Source of the DNA: Plantactinospora sp039889035
Lineage (GTDB): Bacteria; Actinomycetota; Actinomycetes; Mycobacteriales; Micromonosporaceae
DNA length: 64,000 nucleotides
Assembly: GCA_039889035.1 (NCBI GenBank)
Contig: JBDQQY010000004.1
Span: 124,001 to 188,000 of the forward strand
Reading direction: 5' to 3'
The translations under genes and the position numbers were made by a program. How positions within the stretch are numbered: position 1 is the first letter of the stretch; each line of letters opens with the position of its first letter. Below, piece after piece: positions 1 through 7,690 of this stretch. The notes under the pieces are model-generated. The model worked only from the letters and a program-made list of their open reading frames with translations, was not told where the DNA came from and ran no database searches.

Positions 1-2
1 CC

Positions 3-602
3 GCGCTGGCCTGGGTGCTGGTTCCCGACGCGCTCGTCGGCGCGGCCTGGATCGGCGCCGCCGTCGTCGGGCTGGTGCTCGGCCTGGTGATCTCGTTCAT
101 GCGGATCGCCAACCCGGCACTGGTGATCACCTATGCCGTCGTCGAGGGCGTCTTCGTCGGCATGGTCAGCAAGTTCTTCGAGGTCATCGCCGGATACCAG
201 GGCATCGTCCTCCAGGCGGTCATCGCCACCTTCGGGGTCTTCTTCCTGATGGCCGGGCTCTACAAGGCCAAGGCCATCCGGGCGACGCCGAAGTTCGTCC
301 GCGGCGTGATCGCGGCCATGGTCGGCGTCTTCGCGGTCATGCTGATCAACCTCGTGCTGGCGCTCTTCGGCGTCGACACCGGGCTGCGCAGCGGTGGCCC
401 GGTCGCCATCGGGTTCAGCCTGATCTGCATCGTGATCGCCTCGCTCAGCTTCATCCTCAGCTTCCACGAGGTCGAAGAGGGCGTGCGGATGGGCCTGCCG
501 CGCCGCTACTCCTGGACCGCCGCCTTCGGCATCCTGGTCAGCCTGGTCTGGCTCTACATCGAGATCCTGCGGTTGCTGAGTTACTTCCAGGGCGACGACT
601 GA
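3..602 (+). CDS. Bax inhibitor-1/YccA family membrane protein (5' partial)
   Basis: The start lies before the window; the reading frame is open from base 3 and ends at TGA 600-602. About 200 residues are visible with roughly six hydrophobic segments, the characteristic repeated tracts 'FGVFFLMAGLYKAKAIRATPK' and a C-terminal 'WLYIEILRLLSYFQGDD', which mark the Bax1-I/YccA superfamily of seven-span inner-membrane proteins. In bacteria these proteins are linked to calcium leak or FtsH modulation, but the function of actinobacterial members is not established. A second copy of the same family follows 137 bp downstream on the same strand, so this is a tandem duplication. From memory the M. tuberculosis counterpart is Rv1072, which also sits just before the thiolase gene. 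Confidence 0.85.
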   Translation, partial: ALAWVLVPDALVGAAWIGAAVVGLVLGLVISFMRIANPALVITYAVVEGVFVGMVSKFFEVIAGYQGIVLQAVIATFGVFFLMAGLYKAKAIRATPKFVRGVIAAMVGVFAVMLINLVLALFGVDTGLRSGGPVAIGFSLICIVIASLSFILSFHEVEEGVRMGLPRRYSWTAAFGILVSLVWLYIEILRLLSYFQGDD

Positions 603-739
603 CCATTCGTCCGGTGCCCGGCGCGGCCCGCGCGCCGGCCAACCCGCGACGCCCGTTCCCCGACTTCCGGGGGGCGGGCGTCCGCCGTTTCGAGTCCGGG
701 TTGGCGGCGGCGGAAATGTCTGCTTTGTTACCATCGGGC

Positions 740-1495
740 GTGCGGAGCGCGAACCCGGTGCTGACCCGGCTGGACGACACCGCCCGGGTGGAACGCCAGG
801 TCCTCGGCACCGGGGCCGCCCGGCCGATGACGATCGACGACGTGGTGGTGCGGACCGTCGGCCTGCTGCTGCTGACCGGTGCCACCGGGGCGGTCGCCTG
901 GACGTACGTGACCGACGGCTGGGCCGCCCCGGCCGCGCTCGGCTCGGCGCTGGCCGGGCTGGTGCTGGCCCTGGTGATCTCGTTCCGGCGGCTCACCAAC
1001 CCGATCCTGATCGGCGGGTACGCGGTGCTCCAGGGAGTGCTGCTCGGCGTCGCCAGCCGGGGATTCGAGGCGGTCTACCCCGGCATCGTGGTGCAGGCCG
1101 TCGTCGGCACCTTCGGGGTCTTCGTCGGGATGGCGCTGCTCTACGGGCTGCGGGTGCTCCGCGCCAGCCCCCGGTTCACCCGACTGGTTGTCGGGGCGCT
1201 GATCGGGGTGGTGGTGCTGAGCCTGGTCAACCTCGCCGTCTACCTGATCGCCGGTCAGCAGGCCCTGGTGGTCTACAGCACCGGCAGCAAGGTCGGCTGG
1301 CTGCCGTACGTCTTCGCGCTGGTCTGCATCACCGTCGGCGCGCTGACCTTCATCCTCGACTTCGACCTGGTGCAGCGGGGGGTCCGGGACGGACTGCCGG
1401 CCCGGTACGCCTGGTTCTGCGCGTTCGGACTACTCGCCGGCCTGGTCTTCCTCTACTGGCAGATCCTCCGTTTGCTCAGCTACGTACGCCGCTGA
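740..1495 (+). CDS. Bax inhibitor-1/YccA family membrane protein, second tandem copy
   Basis: About 251 residues with seven predicted membrane segments. The C-terminal half is clearly homologous to the preceding gene (both share 'FGVF.GMALLYGL.VLRASPRF' and 'LYWQILRLLSYVRR'-type ends). The GTG at 740 is preferred: it begins 'VRSANPVLTRLDDTAR', the usual N-terminus of this family, and a TACCAT box (729-734) lies 5 nt upstream, which fits a leaderless start. An ATG at 716 and one at 614 are in frame but the residues they add (Pro/Arg-rich) are not family-like. Substrate and role unknown; likely inner membrane. Confidence 0.82.
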   Translation: MRSANPVLTRLDDTARVERQVLGTGAARPMTIDDVVVRTVGLLLLTGATGAVAWTYVTDGWAAPAALGSALAGLVLALVISFRRLTNPILIGGYAVLQGVLLGVASRGFEAVYPGIVVQAVVGTFGVFVGMALLYGLRVLRASPRFTRLVVGALIGVVVLSLVNLAVYLIAGQQALVVYSTGSKVGWLPYVFALVCITVGALTFILDFDLVQRGVRDGLPARYAWFCAFGLLAGLVFLYWQILRLLSYVRR

Positions 1496-1516
1496 GCCGA
1501 CCGTAGACTCACCGCG

Positions 1517-1858
1517 ATGAACGCGCCCGAACCCGCCCGCCCGGCCGAGTCGCTGGTCCGCCAGCTCGACCTGCTCGTCCGCCAGGTGGGGCACTGGACC
1601 CCGCCGCGCTGGGCGGCACCGGGCCCGTCCGGCGGGCCGGCCCGGGCCGACCTGGTGCACCGGCTCGTCCAGCTCCTGGCCGACCTGGGCGCGGACGCGG
1701 CCGGAGAGCCACGGCGGCCGGTACCCCGGTTGGAGAACGACCTGGCCCTGCCCGACCAGCTCCGGGTGGTGGTGGCGGACCTGGTCGCCGCCGGCCCGCC
1801 GGCACCGGTGCTGGCCGGTGCGGCCGACGAGGTGGCGACCGTCCGGCAGGCGCTCTGA
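1517..1858 (+). CDS. hypothetical small protein (113 aa)
   Basis: I do not recognise a family. The product is an acidic-to-neutral 113-residue protein predicted to be soluble and helical (leucine-rich tracts 'LVRQLDLLVRQVG' and 'LVHRLVQLLADLG'), without signal peptide or membrane span. The gene is supported by a very good leaderless start: TAGACT at 1504-1509, seven nucleotides, then ATG 1517. It lies 21 bp after the Bax inhibitor-like gene and ends before a palindrome separating it from the convergent thiolase gene. M. tuberculosis has a small conserved protein (Rv1073) in this interval by memory, but I cannot show homology. Confidence 0.6.
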   Translation: MNAPEPARPAESLVRQLDLLVRQVGHWTPPRWAAPGPSGGPARADLVHRLVQLLADLGADAAGEPRRPVPRLENDLALPDQLRVVVADLVAAGPPAPVLAGAADEVATVRQAL

Positions 1859-1863
1859 CCGTT

Positions 1864-1881
1864 CGCCGCCGCGCGGCGGCG
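1864..1881. terminator. GC palindrome between convergent genes
   Basis: An 18-bp perfect palindrome (CGCCGCCG/CGGCGGCG arms) lies six bases after the stop of the 113-aa gene and before the convergent thiolase stop at 1965. It could fold in transcripts of both directions. There is no T-tract, as is common in actinobacteria. Confidence 0.45.
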
Positions 1882-1964
1882 CCGGGTGCGGACCGTGACC
1901 CACCGGCGCGGAGGCGCCTCGGCGGGCCGCTCGACCTCGGCCGGGCCCGGCCGGTCGGCTCAGC

Positions 1965-3227
1965 TCAGCTCAGCCGCTCCAGCACCATCGCCATGCCCTG
2001 GCCGCCACCCACGCACATGGTCTCCAGCCCGACGGTCCGGTCGTGCCAGTCCAGGGCGTTGAGCAGGGTGCCGGTGATCCGGGCGCCGGTCATCCCGAAC
2101 GGGTGCCCGACCGCGATCGCCCCGCCCATCACGTTGAGCTTCTCCAGCGGGATGTCGAGCTGCCGGTACGACGGGATCACCTGGGCGGCGAACGCCTCGT
2201 TGATCTCGACCAGGTCGACGTCGTCGATGGTCATCCCGGCGCGCCGCAACGCCTGCCGGGACGCCTCGACCGGACCGAGTCCCATGATCTCCGGGGAGAG
2301 CGCGGTGACTCCGGTGGAGACGATCCGGGCCAGCGGAGTGATCTCCAGCTCGCGGGCCCGTTCCGCGCTCATCACGACCACCGCCGCCGCGCCGTCGTTG
2401 AGCGGGCAGCAGTTGCCGGCGGTGATCCGGCCGTCGGGGCGGAAGACCGGCTTCAGCCCGGCCACCCCCTCCAGGGTCACCCCCGGGCGTGGCCCGTCGT
2501 CGGAGTCCACCCACTCGCCGGAGGGCAGGGTGACCGGGGTGATCTCCCGGGCCCAGAAGCCGTCGGCGATGGCCTTCTCCGCGAGGTTCTGGCTGCGTAC
2601 GCCGAACTCGTCCATGTCGGCCCGGGTCACGTCGTACGCCTGGGCGAGGTTCTCGGCGGTCTGCCCCATCGTCAGATAGATGTCCGGCAGCCCACCGTCG
2701 AGCCGGGGGTCGGTCCAGACCGGCGCGCCGGCCTCGGCGCGGGCCGCCGAGCGCGCCCGGGCCGCGTCGAACCGCGGGTTCTGCCAATCGCCGCCGACGA
2801 GTTCCTGTGCCTCCGGCGGGAGCGTGTCGGAGTTGCCCCGGACGTACCGGGAGACGCACTCCACGCCGGCCGAGACGAAGACGTCACCCTCACCGGCCCG
2901 GATCGCGTGGAACGCCATCCGGGTGGTCTGCAACGAGGAGGCGCAGTACCGGGTGAGGGTGGCCCCGGGCACCGTGTCCAGGCCGAGCAGCGTGGCCACC
3001 ACCCGGGCCATGTTGAAGCCCTGCTCGCCGCCGGGCAGCCCGCAGCCGAGATAGAGGTCGTCAATCTGGGCCGGGTCGAGCTGCGGGATCTTGTCGAGCG
3101 CGGCCTGCACGATGGTCGCGGCCAGGTCGTCCGCGCGCAGCTCGCGGAGGGAGCCCTTGTGGGCCCGGCCGATCGGGGAGCGGGCGGTCGCGACGATAAC
3201 GGCTTCGCGGGGGGACGCGGTGGGCAT
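1965..3227 (-). CDS. acetyl-CoA C-acetyltransferase (thiolase, FadA3-like)
   Basis: A 420-residue thiolase that would cleave or form acetoacetyl/3-ketoacyl-CoA. Visible active-site elements: nucleophilic Cys95 in 'LTRYCASSLQT', the His motif 'GGAIAVGHPFGMTGARI' and the C-terminal acid/base Cys in 'CVGGGQGMAMV'. Length is normal for thiolase II. The start ATG at 3227 has TAACGT (plus-strand 3234-3239 as acgtta) six nucleotides upstream, overlapping the stop codon of the TetR gene, so it may be transcribed as a leaderless mRNA from its own promoter as well as by read-through from tetR (gap 9 bp). By memory the mycobacterial counterpart in this position is FadA3 (Rv1074c). Probably fatty-acid beta-oxidation. 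Confidence 0.93.
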   Translation of the reverse strand: MPTASPREAVIVATARSPIGRAHKGSLRELRADDLAATIVQAALDKIPQLDPAQIDDLYLGCGLPGGEQGFNMARVVATLLGLDTVPGATLTRYCASSLQTTRMAFHAIRAGEGDVFVSAGVECVSRYVRGNSDTLPPEAQELVGGDWQNPRFDAARARSAARAEAGAPVWTDPRLDGGLPDIYLTMGQTAENLAQAYDVTRADMDEFGVRSQNLAEKAIADGFWAREITPVTLPSGEWVDSDDGPRPGVTLEGVAGLKPVFRPDGRITAGNCCPLNDGAAAVVVMSAERARELEITPLARIVSTGVTALSPEIMGLGPVEASRQALRRAGMTIDDVDLVEINEAFAAQVIPSYRQLDIPLEKLNVMGGAIAVGHPFGMTGARITGTLLNALDWHDRTVGLETMCVGGGQGMAMVLERLS

Positions 3228-3236
3228 GAACCAACG

Positions 3237-3959
3237 TTAACCCGCTTCGGCCCCGTGGTCACCAGTGGGCACGCCCGCTGTCGATCCGCTCGGTGTACGG
3301 CCCGGTCCGGAGGCCGGTGCCGGGCTCGCGTCCGCGCCGGCCGGTCCGGGGCCGTACGGGATGGCGGAGACCAGTTCCCCGACGAACCGCTCGGGATCGT
3401 GGTCGAGGAGCTGGTGCCCGGCCGGACCGAGGAAGGCGACCAGGAAGGCCCGGTAGAAGCAGGCCCCGAGGAAGAGGTTGGCCAACGCCACCGGGTCGGC
3501 CGTCGCGGCGATCCGGCCGAGTTCCCGCTCCCGCCGGAGGTACTCGGCGAGTTGGGCGTTGGCATGCTGCGGGCCGGCGCCCGTCTGGCGGAACAGCTCG
3601 CGCTGCCGGTCGAGCAGCACCGGTTCGGCGAACAGCGCCATCGCGAGCTGGCCCGACTCGGAATAGACCCCGAGCATCTCGTGGCCGAGTTCGGTCAACC
3701 GCCCCGGTACGGTGCCGCTGCCCGCCTGGTCCGGCAACCGGATCATCAGCCCGATGAACGGGGCGAGCCGGATCCGCATCACGGCGAGGAAGAGGTCCTC
3801 CTTGCCGGTGAAGTGCTTGTAGAGGGTGGCCTCGGAGTAGCCGGCGACCCGGGCGATCTCCTTCGTCGTGGTGTGCGCCAGGCCCTGCTCCCGGATCACC
3901 GTGGAGGCGGCGGCCAGGATGCGCTCCCGGGTCGCCTCGCCTCGACTTCTCGTGGTCAT
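3237..3959 (-). CDS. TetR/AcrR family transcriptional regulator
   Basis: A 240-residue regulator with an N-terminal HTH (residues ~7-55, 'RERILAAASTVIREQGLAHTTTKEIARVAGYSEATLYKHF') and a C-terminal ligand-binding domain ending in a Pro/Ala-rich tail. The start ATG at 3959 is preceded by a GAGG-type SD. It is the first gene of a two-gene unit with the thiolase and is divergent from the NAD(P)-binding gene at 4126; the 166-bp gap carries a promoter with an inverted repeat that is a likely operator. It probably represses that promoter and perhaps its own. The ligand is unknown; an acyl-CoA or a xenobiotic are possibilities. Confidence 0.9.
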   Translation of the reverse strand: MTTRSRGEATRERILAAASTVIREQGLAHTTTKEIARVAGYSEATLYKHFTGKEDLFLAVMRIRLAPFIGLMIRLPDQAGSGTVPGRLTELGHEMLGVYSESGQLAMALFAEPVLLDRQRELFRQTGAGPQHANAQLAEYLRRERELGRIAATADPVALANLFLGACFYRAFLVAFLGPAGHQLLDHDPERFVGELVSAIPYGPGPAGADASPAPASGPGRTPSGSTAGVPTGDHGAEAG

Positions 3960-4052
3960 CGCCCTCGTTCCGTCGACTGCTTCGCAGATGGTCGGTCGGC
4001 TCGCTCGACAGATGGTCCTCGGTTCGCTTGGACCGGTGGTCGGTCGGCTCGG

Positions 4053-4101
4053 TTGACAGGTGGTGATTGCTCACTACTCTAAAGGTAAGTGAGCACTCAC
4101 T
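4053..4101 (+). promoter_or_regulatory. promoter and TetR-type operator for the NAD(P)-binding gene
   Basis: A consensus -35 TTGACA (4053-4058) and a -10 TACTCT (4075-4080) are separated by 16 bp. An inverted repeat AGTGAG-CA-CTCACT (4088-4101) lies at the expected transcription start and a further half-site GCTCACT (4069-4075) overlaps the -10. A TetR protein bound here would block initiation. The divergent tetR gene starts at 3959, making it the obvious candidate. Confidence 0.65.
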
Positions 4102-4125
4102 AACCCCTTGGGAGCTGAGAGCGAC

Positions 4126-4797
4126 ATGAAACTCACGGTCTTCGCGGCCAGTGGCGGGATCGGCCGGCACCTGCTCCGGCAAGCCGTGGCCGCCGGCCAC
4201 GACGTGACAGCGGTGGTACGCAGCCCGGCGAGCCTGGCCGGCGAGCCCGACGGCATCCGGGTCGTCACGGCCGACCTGTCCAACCCCGATCCGGCGGTGC
4301 TGGCCGACGCCGTCGACAAGGCCGACGGGGTGCTGTCCGGTCTCGGTCCCCGGTCGATGGCCGACAGCGGGGTCGCCTCCCGGGGCACCCGCGAGATCGT
4401 CACCGCGATGCGGGCCCGGGGCGTACGCCGGCTCGTGGTGGTCAGCGCCGCCCCGCTCTCCACCATCGCCGCTCCGGGCCGCCCGAAACCGCCACCCGAC
4501 CCGGGTGAGGGGCCGCTGCTGCGATACCTGCTGGGCCCGATCATCAAGACCGTGCTCCGGAAGCACTATCTCGACCTGGCGGTGATGGAGGAACTGCTCC
4601 GGGACAGCGACCTGGACTGGACCGTCGTACGGCCGCCCCGGCTGACCGACAAGCCGCTGACCGGCGTCTACCGGACGGCGTACGGGCGGAGTGTCCGGGG
4701 CGGGATGGTCGTGCCGCGCGCCGACGTCGCGCACTGCATGCTGCGGGCGCTCGAACAGCCCGAGACGATCCGGCAGGCGGTCGCAGTCGCCACCTGA
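4126..4797 (+). CDS. NAD(P)-dependent oxidoreductase, atypical SDR/NmrA-like
   Basis: A 223-residue Rossmann protein. The N-terminus 'MKLTVFAASGGIGRHLLRQAV' contains the GxxGxxG-type dinucleotide loop; the 'VVVSAAPLS' and 'LDWTVVRPPRLTD' segments are typical of the atypical SDR (SDR_a5, BLVRB/NmrA-like) group, which often lack the classic YxxxK pair and act as NAD(P)H-binding reductases or redox sensors. ATG 4126 is chosen over an in-frame TTG at 4108 because the Rossmann beta-strand begins directly and GGGAG precedes it. The gene is monocistronic and sits behind the TetR-controlled promoter described at 4053-4101, so it is probably inducible. Confidence 0.85.
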   Translation: MKLTVFAASGGIGRHLLRQAVAAGHDVTAVVRSPASLAGEPDGIRVVTADLSNPDPAVLADAVDKADGVLSGLGPRSMADSGVASRGTREIVTAMRARGVRRLVVVSAAPLSTIAAPGRPKPPPDPGEGPLLRYLLGPIIKTVLRKHYLDLAVMEELLRDSDLDWTVVRPPRLTDKPLTGVYRTAYGRSVRGGMVVPRADVAHCMLRALEQPETIRQAVAVAT

Positions 4798-4818
4798 CCT
4801 CCGGCCGGGGCGGGCGGA

Positions 4819-4835
4819 ACCCCCGCCGCGGGGGT
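4819..4835. terminator. short hairpin between convergent genes
   Basis: ACCCCC/GGGGGT arms with a five-base GCCGC loop lie between the ends of the convergent genes at 4797 and 4853 and could terminate both transcripts. No T-tract. Confidence 0.45.
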
Positions 4836-4852
4836 GCCGGCGACGGGCGGGA

Positions 4853-5686
4853 CTAGCTCTGCCGGGTGCCGGCGGCGGCCCGGGCCACCGCCGGGAGCAG
4901 GGCGTGCGCCCAGACCCGGTAGCCGTCGGCCGACGGGTGGTAGCCGTCGTGGCAGAGCGTGCCGGCGTCGGCCCGGAACACCGCGCCGGTCTCGGCAGCG
5001 AGGTCCACGACCGTGCCGCCGGCCTCGATCACCGCGACGGCCTGCGCCCGGGCGGTCTGCCGGCCCAGCCAGCCGGCGACCTGTCGCAGCGGTGGTGCGA
5101 TGGCCCGGACCGCGCCGAGGTCGGGACAGGTGCCGACCACCACCCGGACCTGGGCACCGCGCAGCCGGCGCACGGCAGCGCCGAGGTACGCCGCCGCCTC
5201 GCCCGGCCGGCGCAGCCCCATCACGTCGTTCGCGCCGACCAGGATCACCGCGACGTCCGGGCGCTCGCCGAGCAGTGCCCGGGCCACCTGCGTCGCCAGG
5301 TCGGTGGAGCGCGAGCCGGAGACGCCGACGCTGGAGAGCCGGACCTGGCGCTCACCGCCGCCGGTCGGCCCGGCCCCCTCGGAGAGCAGCCGCGCGAGCT
5401 GCCCGCCGACCGTGTCGTCGGCCCGGTCCACCCCGACCCCCAGCGCGGCCGAGTCGCCGAGCAGGACCAGCCGCAGCGGCGGCGCGCCGGCCCGGCCGAT
5501 CGTGGAGCGCAGAGCCAGGCCCAGTTCCGGGCGGGCGTACTGGCGGTTGCGGGCCACGAACGCCTCGCCGGCCAGTAGCGCGATCCCGCCGACCGTACCG
5601 GCGAGCAGCGTGACGGCGGCCCCCCGGGCGATCCGGGTCGCCATCCCGTACGTCGCCGTGCCGATCGTCGTGTCGAGTCCCGTCAT
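4853..5686 (-). CDS. SGNH/GDSL hydrolase, downstream paralogue
   Basis: A 277-residue protein with an N-terminal membrane segment ('ARGAAVTLLAGTVGGIALLAGEAF') followed by an SGNH hydrolase domain: block I 'LVLLGDSAALGVGV' (nucleophile Ser), block III 'ILVGANDVMGL' (Asn), block V 'CHDGYHPSADGY' (Asp-x-x-His). It probably acts as an esterase or acyltransferase on the outer face of the membrane. ATG 5686 overlaps the TGA of the upstream SGNH gene by 4 bp (ATGA), so the two are translationally coupled. An exported protein in the same position of the mycobacterial block (Rv1075c, from memory) is of this family. Natural substrate unknown. Confidence 0.87.
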   Translation of the reverse strand: MTGLDTTIGTATYGMATRIARGAAVTLLAGTVGGIALLAGEAFVARNRQYARPELGLALRSTIGRAGAPPLRLVLLGDSAALGVGVDRADDTVGGQLARLLSEGAGPTGGGERQVRLSSVGVSGSRSTDLATQVARALLGERPDVAVILVGANDVMGLRRPGEAAAYLGAAVRRLRGAQVRVVVGTCPDLGAVRAIAPPLRQVAGWLGRQTARAQAVAVIEAGGTVVDLAAETGAVFRADAGTLCHDGYHPSADGYRVWAHALLPAVARAAAGTRQS

Positions 5687-6861
5687 GTGCGTTCCTCTAC
5701 TGTGGAGGTCGTCGCCTCGTCCAGCGGTGCCGGTGTCTCCGGTGGGCCTCCAGTCTCTCCCGTCCGGGGGTGGCCGAACCAGGCCCCACGGCGGCGGAGC
5801 TGTGCCCACCGCCCGCCGGGGCCGTGCTCGCGACCACCGACCCGGACACCCCGGACCTCCGTACCGGCGTGCCGGGCCGCCTCGTGGGCCGCCGCCGGCA
5901 GCGACCGTACGCCCTGGTCGCCGACGAGCGACGGGCGCCGTTCGGGGCCGGCACCGAGCGCGGCCAGTACGGTCGGCAGCAGCGCGGCCGCCGCGATCGC
6001 GTACCCCTCGGCGGACGGGTGGAAGTGGTCCCAGGCGAACATCCGGGTGGGTTCGGCGGCGAACCGGGGACCGAGCAGGTCGCCCAGGGAGACCGTCAAC
6101 CCACCGGCCTCGACCACCGCCACGGTCTGCGCGGCGGCCAGTTGCCGGCTCCACCGCCGGGCCAGCCAGCGCAGCGGCGGCTTGATCGGCTGGATCGCAC
6201 CGAGGTCAGGGCAGGTGCCGACCACCACCTGGGCGCCGGCGGCCCGCAGCTCGCGTACCGCCTCGACGAGGTAGCGGACCGCCACCGCGGGCGGGGTCCG
6301 GTTCGTCACGTCGTTGCCGCCGATCAGGATCACCGCCAGGTCCGGCTCGCGCTCCAGCGCCGCGTCGACCTGCGGACGCAGCCCCGCCGAGAGGCAGCCG
6401 ACCACGGCGAACCGGTACAGCCGGACCGGCCGGCGCAGCCGGCGGGAGGTGCCGGTGGCGAGCAGCGCCCCGGGCGTCTCCCGGGGCCGGTGCACCCCGT
6501 AGCCGGCGGCGGAGGAGTCACCCAGGATCACCATCGTGATCGGCTCGCCCGGGAACTTGGCGCCGTAGACGCCGTCACCGCGCGGCGGCGGTGCCTCGGC
6601 CAGCGGGATCACCCGGCGGGCCTGCCGGGCCTGCCCGAGCAGCAGCCCGTACCCGGCGGCGGTGGTGAGCGCGGTCAGCCCCACACCCAGGGCCGTCGCC
6701 TTGGCCACCCGCCAGGCGACCGGCCATGCCGACCGCTCCCGCTGGGCCGACTCTGTGCGCCAGGGCGCCCGGTGCTGCCACGCCGACCGCCGCGGCTGCC
6801 ACCGCGACGCCAGGTTCCGCTGCCGCGACCGCTGTCGCCGCATCGATCCGGCCGGACTCAT
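5683..6861 (-). CDS. SGNH/GDSL hydrolase with N-terminal anchor and charged tail
   Basis: A 392-residue paralogue of the next gene. It has a ~45-residue Arg/Gln-rich cytoplasmic N-terminus, one membrane helix ('ATALGVGLTALTTAAGYGLLLG') and an SGNH domain with 'MVILGDSSAAGYGV', 'ILIGGNDVTN' and 'WDHFHPSAEGY'. After the domain an ~80-residue Arg/Gly/Pro-rich tail ('GTEVRGVRVGGREHGPGGRWAQ') has no match that I recognise. ATG 6861 is preferred; an in-frame TTG lies immediately upstream (6864). It forms a two-gene operon with the following paralogue through a 4-bp overlap. The active site would face the cell exterior. Confidence 0.85.
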   Translation of the reverse strand: MSPAGSMRRQRSRQRNLASRWQPRRSAWQHRAPWRTESAQRERSAWPVAWRVAKATALGVGLTALTTAAGYGLLLGQARQARRVIPLAEAPPPRGDGVYGAKFPGEPITMVILGDSSAAGYGVHRPRETPGALLATGTSRRLRRPVRLYRFAVVGCLSAGLRPQVDAALEREPDLAVILIGGNDVTNRTPPAVAVRYLVEAVRELRAAGAQVVVGTCPDLGAIQPIKPPLRWLARRWSRQLAAAQTVAVVEAGGLTVSLGDLLGPRFAAEPTRMFAWDHFHPSAEGYAIAAAALLPTVLAALGAGPERRPSLVGDQGVRSLPAAAHEAARHAGTEVRGVRVGGREHGPGGRWAQLRRRGAWFGHPRTGETGGPPETPAPLDEATTSTVEERT

Positions 6862-7088
6862 CAAGGCCCCCCGCCTGTTACGCCCTACCCCTCGCGACCT
6901 TCGAGATTAACCCGGGTCACCCACTCCGCGCTGTCAGCGTCCCGCCAGCGCCGAGGGGTGGCGGTCGGGTACCCGGCCAGCGCCGCTTCACCGCCGACAT
7001 TTCCGGCGTTTCTCCGTCTCCGACCGAATTTCTCGACGAGCGGTCGGTTGCGTTCGGATGCATCATGAATCCAGAGGAGGGCGCGGAC

Positions 7089-7448
7089 ATGGCCACCAAG
7101 ACACTTCGACGAACTGCCGCCTTCAGGGCGTTGTTCCAGGCACTGACCGCCGGCTCCCGGGGCGGTCCCTCGCTGGGCAAGCGGATCGCCGCCCTGCCCC
7201 GCATGATCGCGGCGACCGCCCGGGGCGAGTACGACGGCGGGCTGCGGCTCGCCCTGATGACCGCCGCGACCGCGTACGTGCTGTCCCCGGTCGACGTGCT
7301 GCCCGAGCTGACCCTGCTGATCTTCGGCCTGGCCGACGACGCGGTCATGGTGACCTGGCTGGCCGGTGCGGTACTCGCCGAGACCGAACGCTTTCTCGCC
7401 TGGGAGGCCCGCCGGGACTCCGTGATCCCTGGCCGGGTGGTGCACTGA
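7089..7448 (+). CDS. YkvA/DUF1232 family membrane protein
   Basis: A 119-residue protein with the DUF1232 core 'ARGEYDGGLRLALMTAATAYVLSPVDVLPE' in which 'YxxSPxDxxPE' is the family signature, followed by a second hydrophobic segment ('LTLLIFGLADDAVMVTWLAGAVL'). Function unknown; small inner-membrane protein. ATG 7089 is chosen because GAGGAGGG (7075-7082) is a strong SD seven bases upstream; an ATG at 7065 is in frame but lacks an SD. Confidence 0.88.
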   Translation: MATKTLRRTAAFRALFQALTAGSRGGPSLGKRIAALPRMIAATARGEYDGGLRLALMTAATAYVLSPVDVLPELTLLIFGLADDAVMVTWLAGAVLAETERFLAWEARRDSVIPGRVVH

Positions 7449-7535
7449 CCCCTCCCGGAGGAGCAGCCCGTCGGCCCGCTGACGCTCCCGGCCACCGGCC
7501 GGACCGGCTTCGGCGGGCCGCCGACCCTCCCGCCG

Positions 7536-7563
7536 CCCGTGGCCGGGGAACCCCGGCCACGGG
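7536..7563. terminator. strong hairpin after the YkvA gene
   Basis: Perfect 13-base arms CCCGTGGCCGGGG and CCCCGGCCACGGG flank an AA centre. It lies 88 bp after the YkvA stop and 128 bp before cbs. In RNA it would fold with a 4-6 nt loop. No T-tract. Likely a terminator for the YkvA transcript. Confidence 0.55.
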
Positions 7564-7690
7564 TCGGGCCGGCGGCACGTACGCTGGCGGGAGAACCCAC
7601 CATCCTTCGCCCCGACCGCACGCCACCAGCACCGACCCTGTGCCCGGCCAGTGCCGTCCGGCCGGCGAGCACCGAGAAGGGCACAACGTC

